Of a DNA stretch of 64,000 bases, positions 1 to 11,044 are shown piece after piece. Under the pieces are notes generated by a model that worked only from the letters and a program-made list of their open reading frames with translations, was not told the DNA's origin and did no database searches. The stretch is taken from positions 125,680,239 through 125,744,238 of the forward strand of contig NC_089493.1 of the NCBI RefSeq assembly GCF_036850765.1, given 5' to 3'. Numbering within the stretch: the first letter of the stretch is position 1; the number at the start of each line of letters is the position of its first letter. The position numbers were made by a program, and so were the translations under genes. Source of the DNA: Saccopteryx bilineata. Lineage: Eukaryota; Chordata; Mammalia; Chiroptera; Emballonuridae.

Positions 1-37
1 GAGTGCGCCCGCGTGCTATCAATAAGACCACCCTCAG

Positions 38-1032
38 ATGCCGATAAGAAAGAGGAAATCGAATATTATGGATACAAAAGAAAGAGAGGTAACACAAATA
101 GATGTGGAAAAATCTATGGAGAAAAGACTTAACATATTGGAAGCCTTGGAGCTAAATGACAGAGAATTTAAAATAGAAATATTAAAAATACTCAGAGATA
201 TACAAGAAAACATAGAAAGGCAATATAGGGAGATCAGAAAACAACTCAATGAACACAAAGAATATATTACCAAGGAAATTGAAACTATAAAAACAAATCA
301 AACAGAAATGAAAAACTCAATTCACGAGCTGAAAAACGAGGTAACAAGCTTAGCTAACAGAACAGCCCAGATTGAAGATAGGATCAGTGAAATAGAAGAC
401 AAACAACTTGAGGCACAACAGAGAGAAGAAGAAAGAGACTCAAAAATAATAAAAAATGAGAAAGCCCTACAGGAATTGTCTGACTCCATCAGAAAGAATA
501 ACATAAGAATAATAGGTATATCAGAGGGAGAAGAGAAAGAAAATGGAATGGAGAATATACTCAAACAAATAATAGACGAGAACTTGCCAAGCCTGTGGAA
601 GGAACTAAAGCCTCAAATTCAAGAAGCAAACAGAACACCAAGTTTTCTTAACCCCAACAAACCCACTCCAAGGCACATCATAATAAAGATGACACAAACC
701 AATGACAAAGAAAAAATTCTCAAGGCAGCCAGGGAAAAGAAGAGTACAACATATAAAGGAAGGCCTATTAGATTATCATCAGATTTCTCAGCAGAAACTC
801 TACAAGCTAGAAGAGAGTGGACCCAATATTTAAAGCCCTGAAAGAGAGGAACTTTCAGCCAAGAATACTATACCCATCAAAGCTATCCTTCAAGTATGAA
901 GGAGATATAAAAACATTCACAAATACAGAAGAGATGAGAGAATTTATCAACAGAAAGCCCCCACTCCAGGAAATACTAAGGGGGGTTTTCCAACCAGATT
1001 CAAAGAACAAAAGAAAACAACACCACAAGTAA
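38..1032 (+). pseudogene. L1 ORF1 protein gene, broken by one frameshift
   Basis: ORF1p is the trimeric RNA-binding chaperone that coats L1 RNA in the cytoplasm. The first part (38-841, 267 codons) starts MPIRKRKSN, has a charged heptad-like coiled coil over roughly residues 20-140, then an RRM-like segment (NIRIIGISEGEE near residue 155) and the start of the C-terminal domain (PRHIIIKM, SAETLQARREW). At about 821-822 one base is missing relative to the family frame. The rest of the C-terminal domain (PIFKAL to the TAA at 1030-1032) then reads in the next frame from about 817. Total length would be about 330 residues, normal for mammalian L1. The truncated product would lose roughly the last 65 residues of the nucleic-acid-binding domain. 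A sequencing or assembly error is the alternative explanation. Confidence 0.93.
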
Positions 1033-1357
1033 CAGCTCCACCAAGAACACAATAAAACCAAACTTAAACTGTGACAACAAAGGAAAAAAAGGGGGGAGAG
1101 GATGGAGATTAACAGTAGCAAAGGATGATGAAGTGCAGAAATACTTATAAGATAGGGTACTACAATGAATATGGTAGGTACCCTTTTCATTACTTAATGG
1201 TAACCACCCTTGAAAAAACCACCACAAAAACACTTGACTTAAAAAAGGTAGCAACAGAGGAAAGAAGTATGGAACACAAACAAACAAAAACAAATGATAG
1301 AAAAACAAAAGAGAAGAATCAAACTAGAAACAAAACTAACAGAAAGCAATTTATAAA
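1033..1357 (+). other. Long L1 inter-ORF spacer with an 80-codon small ORF
   Basis: A 325-base A-rich spacer separates the ORF1 stop from the ORF2 start. Human and mouse L1 spacers are only tens of bases; some other mammalian L1 lineages have long ones. A small ATG-initiated ORF (1125-1367, basic, Lys/Thr-rich, no recognised domain) runs through it. It ends on TAG at 1365-1367, ten bases past the first base of the ORF2 ATG, so its stop overlaps the ORF2 start. It may be chance in A-rich DNA or may help ribosomes reinitiate at ORF2. Confidence 0.6.
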
Positions 1358-4300
1358 ATGGCAGTAGGGAACCCACAAGTGTCAATAATTACACTAAATG
1401 TAAATGGATTAAACTTACCAATAAAAAGACACAGAGTAGCAGAATGGATTAAAAAAGAAAATCCAACTATATGCTGCTTACAAGAAACACATCTAAGCAA
1501 CAAGGATAAAAACAAATTCAAAGTGAAAGGCTGGAAAACAATACTCCAAGCAAACAACACCCAAAAAAAAGCAGGCGTAGCAATACTCATATCTAATAAT
1601 GCTGAGTACAAGACAGAAAAAGTACTCAGAGACAAAAATGGTCATTTCATAATGACTAAGGGGAAGTTGAATCAAGAAGACATAACAATCCTTAATATAT
1701 ATGCACCAAACCAAGGAGCACCAAAATATATAAGACAGCTACTTATTGACCTTAAAACAAAAACTAACAAAAATACAATCATACTTGGAGACCTCAATAC
1801 ACCGCTGACGGCTCTAGATCGGTCATCCAAACAGAGAATCAATAAAGATATAGTGGCCTTAAAGGAAATACTAGAACACCTGGATATGATAGACATCTAC
1901 AGGACACTTCATCCCAAAGCGACAGAGTATACATTTTTCTCTAGTGTACATGGAACATTCTCAAGAATTGACCATATGTTGGGCCACAAAGACAATATCA
2001 GCAAATTTAGAAAAATTGAAATTGTACCAAGCATATTTTCTGATCATAAAGCCTTGAAACTAGAATTCAACTGCAAAAAAGAGGGGGAAAAACCCACAAA
2101 AATGTGGAAACTAAACAACATACTTCTAAAAAATGAATGGGTCAAAGAAGAAATAAGTGCAGAAATCAAAAGATATATACAGACAAATGAAAATGAAAAT
2201 ACAACATATCAGAATCTCTGGGATGCAGCAAAAGCAGTAATAAGAGGAAAGTTCATATCACTTCAGGCCTATATGAACAAACAAGAGAGAGCCGAAGTAA
2301 ACCACTTAACTTCACACCTTAAGGAACTAGAAAAAGAAGAACAAAGACAACCCAAAACCAGCCGAAGAAAGGAGATAATAAAAATCAGAGCAGAAATAAA
2401 TGAAATAGAGAACAGAAAAACTATAGAAAAAATCAATAAAACAAGGAGCTGGTTCTTTGAAAAGATCAACAAAATTGACAAACCCTTGGCAAGACTCACC
2501 AAGGAAAAAAGACACAGGACTCAAATAAATAAAATCCAAAATGAAAGAGGAGAGATCACCACAGACATCATAGAAATACAAAGAATTATTGTAGAATACT
2601 ATGAAAAATTATATGCCACCAAATACAACAACCTAGAAGAAATGGATAAATTCCTAGAACAATACAACCTTCCTAGACTGAGTCATGAAGAAGCAGAAAG
2701 CCTAAACAGACCAATCAGCAGGGAGGAAATAGAAAAAACTATTAAAAATCTCCCCAAAAATAAAAGTCCAGGCCCAGACGGTTATACTAGTGAATTCTAT
2801 CAAACATTCAAAGAAGACTTGGTTCCTATTCTACTCAAAGTCTTCCAAAAAATTGAAGAAGAAGCAATACTTCCAAACACATTTTATGAGGCCAACATAA
2901 CCCTCATACCAAAACCTGGCAAGGATGGCACAAAGAAAGAAAACTACAGACCAATATCTCTAATGAATACAGATGCTAAAATACTAAACAAAATACTGGC
3001 AAACCGAATACAACAACATATTAAAAAAATAATACATCATGATCAAGTGGGATTCATCCCAGAATCTCAAGGATGGTTCAACATACGCAAAACGGTTAAC
3101 GTAATACACCATATCAACAAAACAAAGAACAAAAACCACATGATCTTATCAATAGATGCAGAAAAGGCTTTTGATAAAATACAACACAATTTTATGTTTA
3201 AGACTCTCAACAAAATGGGTATAGAAGGAAAATATCTCAACATGATAAAGTCCATATATGATAAACCATCAGCCAACATCCTATTAAACGGCATAAAACT
3301 GAGGACTTTCTACCTTAAATCAGGAACAAGACAGGGTTGTCCACTCTCTCCACTCTTATTCAACGTGGTGCTAGAAGTTCTGGCCAGAGCAATCAGACAA
3401 GACAAAGAAATAAAAGGCATCCATATCGGAAAAGAAGAAGTAAAGCTATCACTTTTTGCTGATGATATGATCCTATACATCGAAAACCCGAAGGACTCCA
3501 CAAAAAGATTATTAGAAACAATAAACCAATACAGTAAGGTCGCAGGATACAAAATTAACATACAAAAGTCCATAGCCTTTCTATATGCCAACAATGAAAT
3601 AGTAGAAAACGAACTCAAAAAAATAATCCCCTTCACGATTGCAACAAAAAAAATAAAATACCTAGGAATAAACATAACAAAGAACGTAAAGGACCTATAT
3701 AATGAAAATTACAAAGCATTGTTAAGGGAAATCGAAAAAGATACAATGAGATGGAAAAATATTCCTTGTTCTTGGATAGGAAGAATAAATATAATCAAAA
3801 TGGCCATATTACCCAAAGCAATATACAAATTTAATGCAATTCCCATCAAAATCCCTATGAGATTTTTTAAAGAAATGGAACAAAAAATCATCAGATTTAT
3901 ATGGAACTATAAAAAACCCCGAATAGCCAAAACAATCCTAAGGAAAAAGAATGAAGCTGGGGGCATTACAATACCTGACTTTAAACTATATTATAGGGCC
4001 ACGATAATCAAAACAGCATGGTATTGGCAGAAAAATAGACACTCAGACCAATGGAACAGAATAGAAAGCCCAGAAATAAAACCACATATATATGGTCAAA
4101 TAATCTTTGATAAAGGGGCCAACAACACACAATGGAGAAAAGAAAGCCTCTTCAACAAATGGTGTTGGGAAAACTGGAAAGCCACATGCAAAAGAATGAA
4201 ACTCGACTACAGCCTGTCCCCGTGTACTAAAATTAATTCAAAATGGATCAAAGACCTAAATATAAGACCTGAAACAATAAAGTACATAGAAGAAGACATA

Positions 4301-5185
4301 GGTACTAAAATCATGGACCTGGGTTTTAAAGAACATTTTATGAACTTGACTCCAATGGCAAGAGAAGTGAAGGCAAAGATAAATGAATGGGACTACATCA
4401 GAATTAAAAGTTTTTGCTCAGCAAGAGAAACTGATATCAAAATAAACAGACAGCCAACTATATGGGAACTGATATTTTCAAACGACAGCTCAGATAAGGG
4501 CCTAATATCCAAAATTTACAAAGAACTCATAAAACTCAACAACAAACAAACAAGCAATCCAATAAAAAAATGGGAAGAGGACATGAACAGACACTTCTCC
4601 CAGGAAGAGATACAAATGGCCAACAGATATATGAAAAGATGCTCAGCTTCATTAGTTATTAGAGAAATGCAAATCAAAACTACAATGAGATACCACCTCA
4701 CCCCTGTTAGATTAGCTATTATCAACAAGACGGGTAATAGCAAATGTTGGAGAGGCTGTGGAGAAAAAGGAACCCTCATTCACTGTTGGTGGGACTGTAA
4801 AGTAGTACAACCATTATGGAGGAAAGTATGGTGGTTCCTCAAAAAAGTGCAAATAGAACTACCTTATGACCCAGCAATCCCTCTACTGGGTATATACCCC
4901 AAAACCTCAGAAACATTGATACGTGAAGACACATGTAGCCCCATGTTCATTGCAGCACTGTTCACAGTGGCCAAGACATGGAAACAACCAAAAAGCCCTT
5001 CAATAGAAGACTGGATAAAGAAGATGTGGCACATATACACTATGGAATACTACTCAGCCATAAGAAATGATGACATCAGATCATTTACAGCAAAATGGTG
5101 GGATCTTGATAACATTATAAGGAGTGAAATAAGCAAATCAGAAAAAAACAAGAACTACATGATTCCATACATTGGTGGAACATAA
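1358..5185 (+). CDS. L1 ORF2 protein: endonuclease and reverse transcriptase, intact 1,275 codons
   Basis: ORF2p nicks target DNA and copies L1 RNA there by target-primed reverse transcription. The length equals the usual 1,275 residues of mammalian L1, so the ATG at 1358 is the natural start. The N-terminal apurinic-type endonuclease (about 1-239) has N14, E43 in QETH, Y115, D145 and N147 in GDLNTP, D205, D229 and H230. The reverse transcriptase (about 500-770) has the [13 protein letters not shown] segment and FADD with D702 and D703. The C-terminal cysteine motif is C1130-x3-C1134-x7-H1142-x4-C1147. No stop or frameshift is present. One oddity is P568-E-S-Q, where related L1 proteins usually have Gly-Met between Pro and Gln. 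Coding capacity looks complete; activity is unproven. Confidence 0.97.
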   Translation: MAVGNPQVSIITLNVNGLNLPIKRHRVAEWIKKENPTICCLQETHLSNKDKNKFKVKGWKTILQANNTQKKAGVAILISNNAEYKTEKVLRDKNGHFIMTKGKLNQEDITILNIYAPNQGAPKYIRQLLIDLKTKTNKNTIILGDLNTPLTALDRSSKQRINKDIVALKEILEHLDMIDIYRTLHPKATEYTFFSSVHGTFSRIDHMLGHKDNISKFRKIEIVPSIFSDHKALKLEFNCKKEGEKPTKMWKLNNILLKNEWVKEEISAEIKRYIQTNENENTTYQNLWDAAKAVIRGKFISLQAYMNKQERAEVNHLTSHLKELEKEEQRQPKTSRRKEIIKIRAEINEIENRKTIEKINKTRSWFFEKINKIDKPLARLTKEKRHRTQINKIQNERGEITTDIIEIQRIIVEYYEKLYATKYNNLEEMDKFLEQYNLPRLSHEEAESLNRPISREEIEKTIKNLPKNKSPGPDGYTSEFYQTFKEDLVPILLKVFQKIEEEAILPNTFYEANITLIPKPGKDGTKKENYRPISLMNTDAKILNKILANRIQQHIKKIIHHDQVGFIPESQGWFNIRKTVNVIHHINKTKNKNHMILSIDAEKAFDKIQHNFMFKTLNKMGIEGKYLNMIKSIYDKPSANILLNGIKLRTFYLKSGTRQGCPLSPLLFNVVLEVLARAIRQDKEIKGIHIGKEEVKLSLFADDMILYIENPKDSTKRLLETINQYSKVAGYKINIQKSIAFLYANNEIVENELKKIIPFTIATKKIKYLGINITKNVKDLYNENYKALLREIEKDTMRWKNIPCSWIGRINIIKMAILPKAIYKFNAIPIKIPMRFFKEMEQKIIRFIWNYKKPRIAKTILRKKNEAGGITIPDFKLYYRATIIKTAWYWQKNRHSDQWNRIESPEIKPHIYGQIIFDKGANNTQWRKESLFNKWCWENWKATCKRMKLDYSLSPCTKINSKWIKDLNIRPETIKYIEEDIGTKIMDLGFKEHFMNLTPMAREVKAKINEWDYIRIKSFCSARETDIKINRQPTIWELIFSNDSSDKGLISKIYKELIKLNNKQTSNPIKKWEEDMNRHFSQEEIQMANRYMKRCSASLVIREMQIKTTMRYHLTPVRLAIINKTGNSKCWRGCGEKGTLIHCWWDCKVVQPLWRKVWWFLKKVQIELPYDPAIPLLGIYPKTSETLIREDTCSPMFIAALFTVAKTWKQPKSPSIEDWIKKMWHIYTMEYYSAIRNDDIRSFTAKWWDLDNIIRSEISKSEKNKNYMIPYIGGT

Positions 5186-5228
5186 AAATGAGACTAAGAG
5201 ACATGGACAAGAGTGTGGTGGTTACCAA

Positions 5229-5291
5229 GGGTGGGGGGGGAGGGAGGACATGGGAGGGAGGGAGGGAGAGAGTTAGGGGGAGGGGGAGGGG
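5229..5291 (+). repeat. G-rich polypurine tract of the L1 3'UTR
   Basis: A run of GGG and GGGAGG blocks follows the ORF2 stop by about 45 bases. G-rich polypurine tracts able to form G-quadruplexes are a conserved feature of mammalian L1 3'UTRs. Confidence 0.85.
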
Positions 5292-5433
5292 CACAGAGAA
5301 CTAGATAGAGGGTGACGGAGGACAATCTGACTTTGGGCGAGGGGTTTGCAACATAATTTGATGACAAAATAACCTAGACATGTTTTCTTTGAATATATGT
5401 ACCCTGATTTATTAATGTCATCCCATTACCATT

Positions 5434-5470
5434 AATAAAAATTTATTAAAAAAAAAAAAAAAAAAAAAAA
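5434..5470 (+). terminator. L1 polyadenylation signal and A tail
   Basis: AATAAA at 5434-5439 lies just before an uninterrupted 23-A run (5448-5470), as expected for an element inserted through its polyadenylated RNA. Confidence 0.9.
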
Positions 5471-5488
5471 GAAAGCATGGCTTGCCCT

Positions 5489-5509
5489 CCCCCCCCCCCC
5501 CCCCCCCCC
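5489..5509 (+). repeat. Poly-C homopolymer (21 C)
   Basis: Twenty-one consecutive C residues lie 18 bases beyond the L1 A tail. This is unusual length for a mammalian C run; it may be polymorphic or an assembly-sensitive site. Confidence 0.95.
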
Positions 5510-6096
5510 GAACTGGTATTCTGACAGCTTCATTTTATGCAGAATTCAGCCTATTGTCTCCTTCATATGGTGGTTAAGGGAGAAGTCTTTGTGGGTCTAT
5601 TGGGGAGAGGATGGTGGCATCTTAGTGACAATGGTGGTGGTTTAGCAGAGCACATGTGGGCAACCCTAGGGGCTCCTTCCCAGGAAGGCAGCCCCACAGG
5701 TAGACTCAGCTCCAGGCTGGGCAGGCCTCTCTTCACACGCTGGCAGCTCTTCTCGGAACCTTTCCCATCCGAGGCAGGGCACTGCGAGAGCAGGCACCTT
5801 CCTAGGGCTCACCCCATTGGTGAGCCTGGCCTGCACGTGCTCTGTGAGGAGTAACCCAGGCCCGAGGCTCCTCTGATCGGCAGTTGTACCTCAGGGTATC
5901 CCTGTTTACTTCACCCTGCCTGACAACAGAGGTGAAGGGAGTCTTGCTTCCTTCATGTGACAATGTGGCAGATAAGGTATGAGGCAACCATGATGACACC
6001 TGTTCTTCTGAAAAGTGAACTGAGAAAACCTGAAGCTCTGCTCTGTGCTCTGCATCAGGCTGGGTGTTCAGTTGCTACAAATACCCTTTAGTGGCA
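5510..6096. other. Unique sequence, no gene seen
   Basis: Mixed-composition sequence with only short chance reading frames. I see no recognisable repeat, exon or RNA gene. Confidence 0.5.
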
Positions 6097-6365
6097 CCTG
6101 ACCAGGCGGTGGTACAGTGAATAAAAGATCAGCCTGGGATGCTGAAGACCCAGGTTTAAAACCCCAAGGTCGCCGGCTTGAGCACAGGCTCATAGACATG
6201 ACTCCATGGCCGCTGGCTTGAGCAAGGGGTCACTAACTCGGCTAGAGTCCCCTGGTCAAGGTACATATGAGAAAGCAATCAATGAACAACTGAAGTGCCA
6301 CAACTGCGAGTTGATGTTTCTCACCTGTCTCTGTCTCTCTCTAAAAATCAAAAGAGAAAACAATC
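6097..6365 (+). mobile_element. tRNA-derived bat SINE (Rhin-1/MEG-like), diverged
   Basis: It begins with the CCTGACCAGGCGGTGG head, followed by a decayed B box (GGTTTAAAACC) and the repeated 'gcttgagca' body. It continues with 'acatatgagaaagcaatcaatgaac' wording and ends in a CT-rich tail. It matches the copies at 31513 and 60586 but has lost several body units and CpGs, so it is older. Confidence 0.85.
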
Positions 6366-6689
6366 AAACATCTTAGTGCTAAGTGCCTGGGACACAGGGT
6401 GGAGGGTTCTCAAAGGGCATCCTGGAGCTGAACACTGCTGGGATGATGCAGACCAGGAGAATGTCCTCGCCTACTTTCTGCTTTGCCTCGCAACATTCAG
6501 TCCACCATTGCCTGTTTCTCCCCTTCCTCGAGCTGGGCTCAGCCCCTTCCCTCATCCTGCCTCATCAGGGGTCTTCTACTGGGGAGCTGGGACCCCCTCA
6601 GTGCTAGACCCGTGCTGGGTGCTTCACCTGTCTTCCTGCTAAATCCTCACAACTGTCCTCACCATCCACAGTGACTGTGCTGTCTCCGA
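6366..6689. other. Unique sequence with a possible MIR scrap
   Basis: Short overlapping frames only. Bases 6600-6680 (tgctgggtgcttcacctg, then 'aatcctcacaa') resemble a minus-strand MIR core. Confidence 0.4.
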
Positions 6690-6910
6690 CAGCTTTGCAG
6701 TCAGACCTCATTTAAATCTTTGGCTTTGCTACTTGCAGGCAGCATGACCTTGGACATGTTTTCTGACCCCGAGCCTCTGCCTTTGCACCCATGAAGTGGA
6801 GTTGTGGAAAACGCCGGCCTCTTGTTGTGTAATTCTGAGGAATAAATTGTGAGTTGGTGCCAAATAAAGGAGGTGACACAGTCCTTAGCACACAGTCATT
6901 GGATCTGCCC
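6690..6910 (+). repeat. MIR SINE, plus orientation
   Basis: The MIR word order is visible: 'ctttgctacttgcaggcagcatgaccttggacatgttttctga', 'cctctgcc', then a decayed 'aaatgg' region. It is ancient and heavily substituted. Confidence 0.55.
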
Positions 6911-7057
6911 TCTGTGAGAGGCATTACAATGAGCACAGCATTACAGTGAGCACAGGCAGTTTTGAACAGCCTGCCCCAGGTCACACACTGACAAACAGTG
7001 CAGCTGGACCTGAACTCTGTTTTGACTAATTACAGAGCTCTTCTACCCGAATGCTGC

Positions 7058-7190
7058 GGGGCAGTGGTTTTCACAACCGGGTCCCTGGACCAGCAGTGTC
7101 AGCATCAACTGGAAATGTGAACCCTCCAGCCCCACCGAGGCCGCTAAGTCGGAATGGCCTCGGGGTTCTGGGGCAAGCTCAGGTTTGAGG
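7058..7190 (+). mobile_element. MER5A-like hAT-Charlie DNA transposon remnant
   Basis: It opens CAGTGGTTTTCA, then 'gggtccctggaccagcagtg' and 'cagcatcaactgg', the characteristic MER5A start. The 3' end has decayed. It is a mammal-wide non-autonomous element. Confidence 0.75.
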
Positions 7191-8556
7191 CCTGCTGTAG
7201 GGAGACACAGCAGCACACACCCTCAGCCTCCACCTGCCCCCACTAGATAAACTCACAGCTGCTCAACACCTCATGCAGAGAAGTACCCCGAGAAGCGGCT
7301 GTAAGAATGAAGATGAGGTGCAAAGGAGCAATTAGAATCAGGGGGAAGTTAGCACCAACAGGAGGATAGTTATTTTGAGTAAATTTTTCAGAAAACAACA
7401 ACATACGGTGAGTCCTATCTTTGTAAGTACATAAAGGCCCCACCCACACGCCATTCTCTCCACACCCTGGCGTTCCCAGTCCTGAGAAGGGCTGCCCTCT
7501 GTGAGCCTACCCCCGCGTCCCTCCTGTCCAGTCCATGGAACCTGGCATCCAGAGAAGGGGGGTGGCTGGGCTCGGGGTCAGCGCGGCTGCCATGGTGACA
7601 TCTAGGGAAGGAAAAGGGAATACTGACCGCTTTCCCAAGCAAGACTGGGAGGAAATGCCCCCGAGGCCCCTTGTGCTTGTCTATGGGATGAACAAGGAGC
7701 CAGGCCAGGACTGGGGTATGCAAGCCAGGGGCTTAGGACACCAAATTTGAGACCTTGCCCAACCCTGACAGTGAACATTTCTGGCAAGCTTACTCTGTCT
7801 CACCCTGACCCCCACCCTGCATGAAGTTCAGCCCAGACTTTGATGTTAAATATTAGTTTCCCCCAAATAGCCACCTGCGCCAGGACTATCATTTCGCCCT
7901 TTGATTGGAAAGGGGCATCTGCAGAATAGATAGGTGAGAGCCCAGAAACCTCTATGTAACACCAGCTTACTGATGGTCTCCGCCACAGGGAGTGAGCTTC
8001 TCTCCCTGAAGGCACAGAGGTGGGGTTCAAGCTTAACAGAACAGCACCCGAGAGGGACCCCCACCTGGACCCATCCAGCTGCCAGAGTGCCGTGGGCGCC
8101 TGTGCCAGCTGCCAGACCAGCCTCTCCGTGCTTGAAAGTTGTACAGAATCCGAAGACAGACAGTAGGTGGGAAACCCACCAGGGAAGGCAATGAAATTCA
8201 CGGCCATAAACCAGTTTATTATTGTTGTTAACTTGGGAAATAAACATCTCAAGCACTCATAAAACATCGTGTTTTCTGTCTTTATGTCTCATAGCCTAGG
8301 TTTTTTCCAACACTGTGGCAGCTTGGAACCCGTGTGGCCCTTGATGTCAAAGGCAGGTCCTGGTGGCTGGGGCCCCAGGAAGTCCCTCCTCTGTCAGCCC
8401 CAGCCCTGTCCTCTCCTTCAGGAAGTTTCCTAGGGACAGAGGCACAGCAGGGAAGAAGGATTGTATGCAAGAGCATGCACACAGATCTATAGATACACAA
8501 AGAAATGTTATTTCCTCTCTGTTCCCTCATGGTGTGTGCTGCATGTGTTCTTCCGA
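7191..8556. other. Repeat-poor unique stretch
   Basis: No gene is supported. Overlapping minus-strand frames near 7800-8267 reach 155 codons, but they lack any recognised domain or splice context. An AT-rich patch at 8190-8290 (ttattattgttgttaacttg) looks unique. Confidence 0.4.
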
Positions 8557-8619
8557 GCGTATGCATGCATGCATGTGTACATACATTGTACATGCATGTG
8601 TGTATACATGCATGCATGT
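8557..8619. repeat. Alternating purine-pyrimidine (TGCA/TACA) tract
   Basis: Two strictly alternating purine-pyrimidine runs of about 30 bases (8557-8586 and 8587-8619) are built from gcatgcat and tgtgtatacat units. They are partly self-complementary. Such DNA can adopt Z-form or cruciform structure. Confidence 0.85.
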
Positions 8620-8879
8620 TAATGCCTTTGCATTATGAGTACTTAGCAGGAAATCATAATGACAAGCAGGTTGCTGTTTTCTCTTGACCATGATAGAGAT
8701 TACATGTAGTCCTGCTATGGTGCTGACATTTTTATGATTCAAAGATACTGAAAATAGAATCTCCTAGGACCAGGTGTGCCCTGGGTAAATGCAGGTGTGG
8801 ACAAACCCTTCAGAAATGTTGGGCTCTGTTTTGGCTATGGGTCATGTTTTATTCAGGCCAATGCTTGTTATTGTATGAA

Positions 8880-9085
8880 ATAACCTTGCAATCTTGAGGG
8901 GCTTGACACAGAATAGGTTTATTTCTTTCCCTGGGAGGGTAGGGTGTTTCATATTGATGGGCAGCTCTCCTCCTCATGGTGGCTCTGATATCTAGGTTCC
9001 ACCCAGCCTGTCTGTGGCTCTGTCCTCCTCGAGAGCCTTTGAGTCCTCTGTATTCACTGGCCGATAAGACAGGCTCCCACCCTAT
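8880..9085. repeat. Ancient interspersed repeat, class uncertain
   Basis: Segments such as 'aataggtttatttctttccc' and 'ggcagctctcctcctcatggtggc' have the look of a mammal-wide repeat also present near 13855-14000. I cannot assign the family. Confidence 0.4.
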
Positions 9086-9364
9086 TAGCGAGAACTTGTC
9101 ACTCAGCCTTGTGGCATTACAAGGGAGCCTGGGTGATGTAGTCCCCAACTAAAGAGCAGCCTCACTTATGGGCTTGTGGTATGAACTTCTGGCAGCCAAC
9201 AGATTGTCTCTGCATGGGTCGTGAGGCTCCACCTGTTAATGGCTGAACAAAGAAGCCACTGTTGCAGGCCCCGTCTTACATGGTTGAGTCTAACTGGTCC
9301 TAAGGACATCATTGTCAATGGGGGCCTGGGAGGAGAAGAACGGTGGGTCACTCCACACAGATGC

Positions 9365-9475
9365 TCTCAGCTGCCTCAGTTTCTCCAATTGGAAAATAAA
9401 GTGACTAAAAATACCTACTTCCCCGTGGTGAGTGAAGTTTAAATGAGACCCCAGGACATAATACTGTGCTGTGAC
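9365..9475 (+). repeat. MIR SINE fragment
   Basis: 'Cctcagtttctccaattgg', 'aaaataaa' and 'gtgagtgaagtttaaatgag' follow MIR order on the plus strand. Confidence 0.6.
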
Positions 9476-9668
9476 TATTAATTAATGATGGTAGGGAAGG
9501 CATCTCCCTTAGAGCCCATGAAGCCAGAAAAGGGGTAGTCAATGTGCTCTGCCCTCTGTCCTACCAGATGTCCCCAAATCCACATCAGTGGTTTTGACAT
9601 GTAAGCCCGGCCATGGTCTTATAAGTTAGAACTGTGTGTGTGTACTTGGTTTAAAAATCACTCCAGCA

Positions 9669-9997
9669 GCCTGGCCAGTTGGCTAAGTGGATAGAGCATT
9701 GGCCCAGCATATGGGCATCCCAGGTTTGATTCCCGGTCAAGATACAGATTAGAAGCAACCATCTGCTTCTCTGTCCCCCATCTCTTCCTCTTTTCCTCCT
9801 TCAGCCAGTGGCTTGATTGGTTCAGGCACTGGTTCTCGGTGCTGTAGATAGCTCATTGGTCCCAGCATCAGCCTTATGTACTAAAAATAGCTCAATACTT
9901 GAGCATCAGCCCCAGACAGGGGCTGCCAGGTGGATCCCAGTCAGGGTGCATACGGGAGTTTGTCTCACTATCTCCCTTCCTCTCACTTAAATAAAGA
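9669..9997 (+). mobile_element. tRNA-derived bat SINE with long body (VES-like), with TSD
   Basis: The head reads 'gcctggccagttggctaag' and the B box is near GGTTTGATTCCC. The body has 'accatctgcttctctgtcc', tandem 'agctcattggtcccagcatc' units and 'ggtggatcccagtcagggtgc'. Flanking 16-bp duplications (9653-9668 and 9998-10013, aaaaatcactccagca against aaaaattgctcaagca) match at 13 of 16 positions. The minus-strand copy at 20189 shares this body. Confidence 0.88.
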
Positions 9998-10139
9998 AAA
10001 AATTGCTCAAGCAAAACTAAACTAACACCAAACAGCTTCCCTCAGACAATGAGTATGTACGTATGTACACACAATCTTGCAGATAGAAGAGAGAAACAAA
10101 TACAGACGTTATTCCAACCAAAAAAAAATTTTTTTTAAA

Positions 10140-10335
10140 TGCAGTTTTAGCCCCAGGTTCCAATCCCAACTCTGCCAATTACTCACTGGAACTTTGGGCG
10201 AGTGGTTTTGGAAATCGGCTAAACCTCACATTTGTGTGCAAAACCGAGGACATGCCTGCCAGGAGAATCACTACAGTGTAAACAAGACACCAGGTGAAAG
10301 CACCATCTCGATTAACTTTGTGAATATTAAGTAGC
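10140..10335 (+). repeat. MIR SINE
   Basis: 'Aggttccaatcccaactctg', 'ccaattactcactgg' and the following decayed tail match MIR layout on the plus strand. Confidence 0.6.
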
Positions 10336-10574
10336 TTTTAGTTTCCTTTCTGCACGTGTTAGTATTTCAGGGACTGGTGTAGCCATGCAGCCTGGCTTCT
10401 GTGCTCCATTTATGAATTTCCACCATTAGGGCTTCATCTCATAAACTACTGATCCTTGTAAACTACACTGGCCATTGGGAAGAAACCTGGGAGGCTCTTC
10501 ATGAAGGAAAGAGTATAAACTAAGGGGGACTGAAAGATGCTAAAAGCAAATATGTATGTATAGATATATATAAA

Positions 10575-10611
10575 TATGTGTGTGTGTATGATATATATAT
10601 ATATATATATC
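10575..10611. repeat. (TG)n/(TA)n microsatellite
   Basis: A short TG run passes into an AT run of about 11 units. Confidence 0.95.
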
Positions 10612-11044
10612 TCATATAAAACACATTTAATCTGAGGTTGGCTACCAACTGGTAGAGGTTACTGGAGTGTTGTACTGGGGAGGATTCTGGGGTCACTTCT
10701 GCTGTGGGGGAAACCCTGCGTGATCTACTGGGGGCACTGTGAAGAAGAACTCAGATGTCTTTGGGTCTCATGTGGGGGAAAGGCTGCCAGCAGCCTCAAT
10801 GCTTGTGTCCTCAAGTTCTCAGCACTCCCGGTTGCTCTTCCCACAGCCACCACCCAGACTGTCCTTCCAGGAGGTCCTCCAGATTGCTCCTCCCATGCAC
10901 ATGCTGTCCTCTGCTACCCTTTCTCAGGACCATCCAGTCTCGCTGGCATTGCTATTCTTTCCTGTGAGCCCAGCTGCTTGCAGCGAAGCCAGCTCCTGTG
11001 ACCGGGGTGGGGGTGGGAGGGTGGCTTGAGCATGCAGCACCATG
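10612..11044. other. Unique sequence, no gene seen
   Basis: Three overlapping plus frames of 70-96 codons (10720-11029) occur in C-rich DNA. None has a recognised motif, so they are taken as chance. Confidence 0.4.

Larger units (their letters stand above)
1..5470 (+). mobile_element. LINE-1 retrotransposon, near full length (5'UTR mostly off-window)
   Basis: A plus-strand L1 with the full order ORF1, spacer, ORF2, G-rich 3'UTR, AATAAA and a 23-A tail (5448-5470). Only 37 bases precede the ORF1 start, so the promoter-bearing 5'UTR and the upstream target-site duplication lie outside the window. ORF2 is uninterrupted over 3.8 kb and the tail is a pure A run; both indicate a recent insertion. 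ORF1 carries one frameshift. This copy could therefore supply ORF2 protein but not a normal ORF1 protein, and is probably not autonomous. A 5'-truncated relative sharing this 3'UTR lies at 49425-49648 on the minus strand. Confidence 0.97.
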
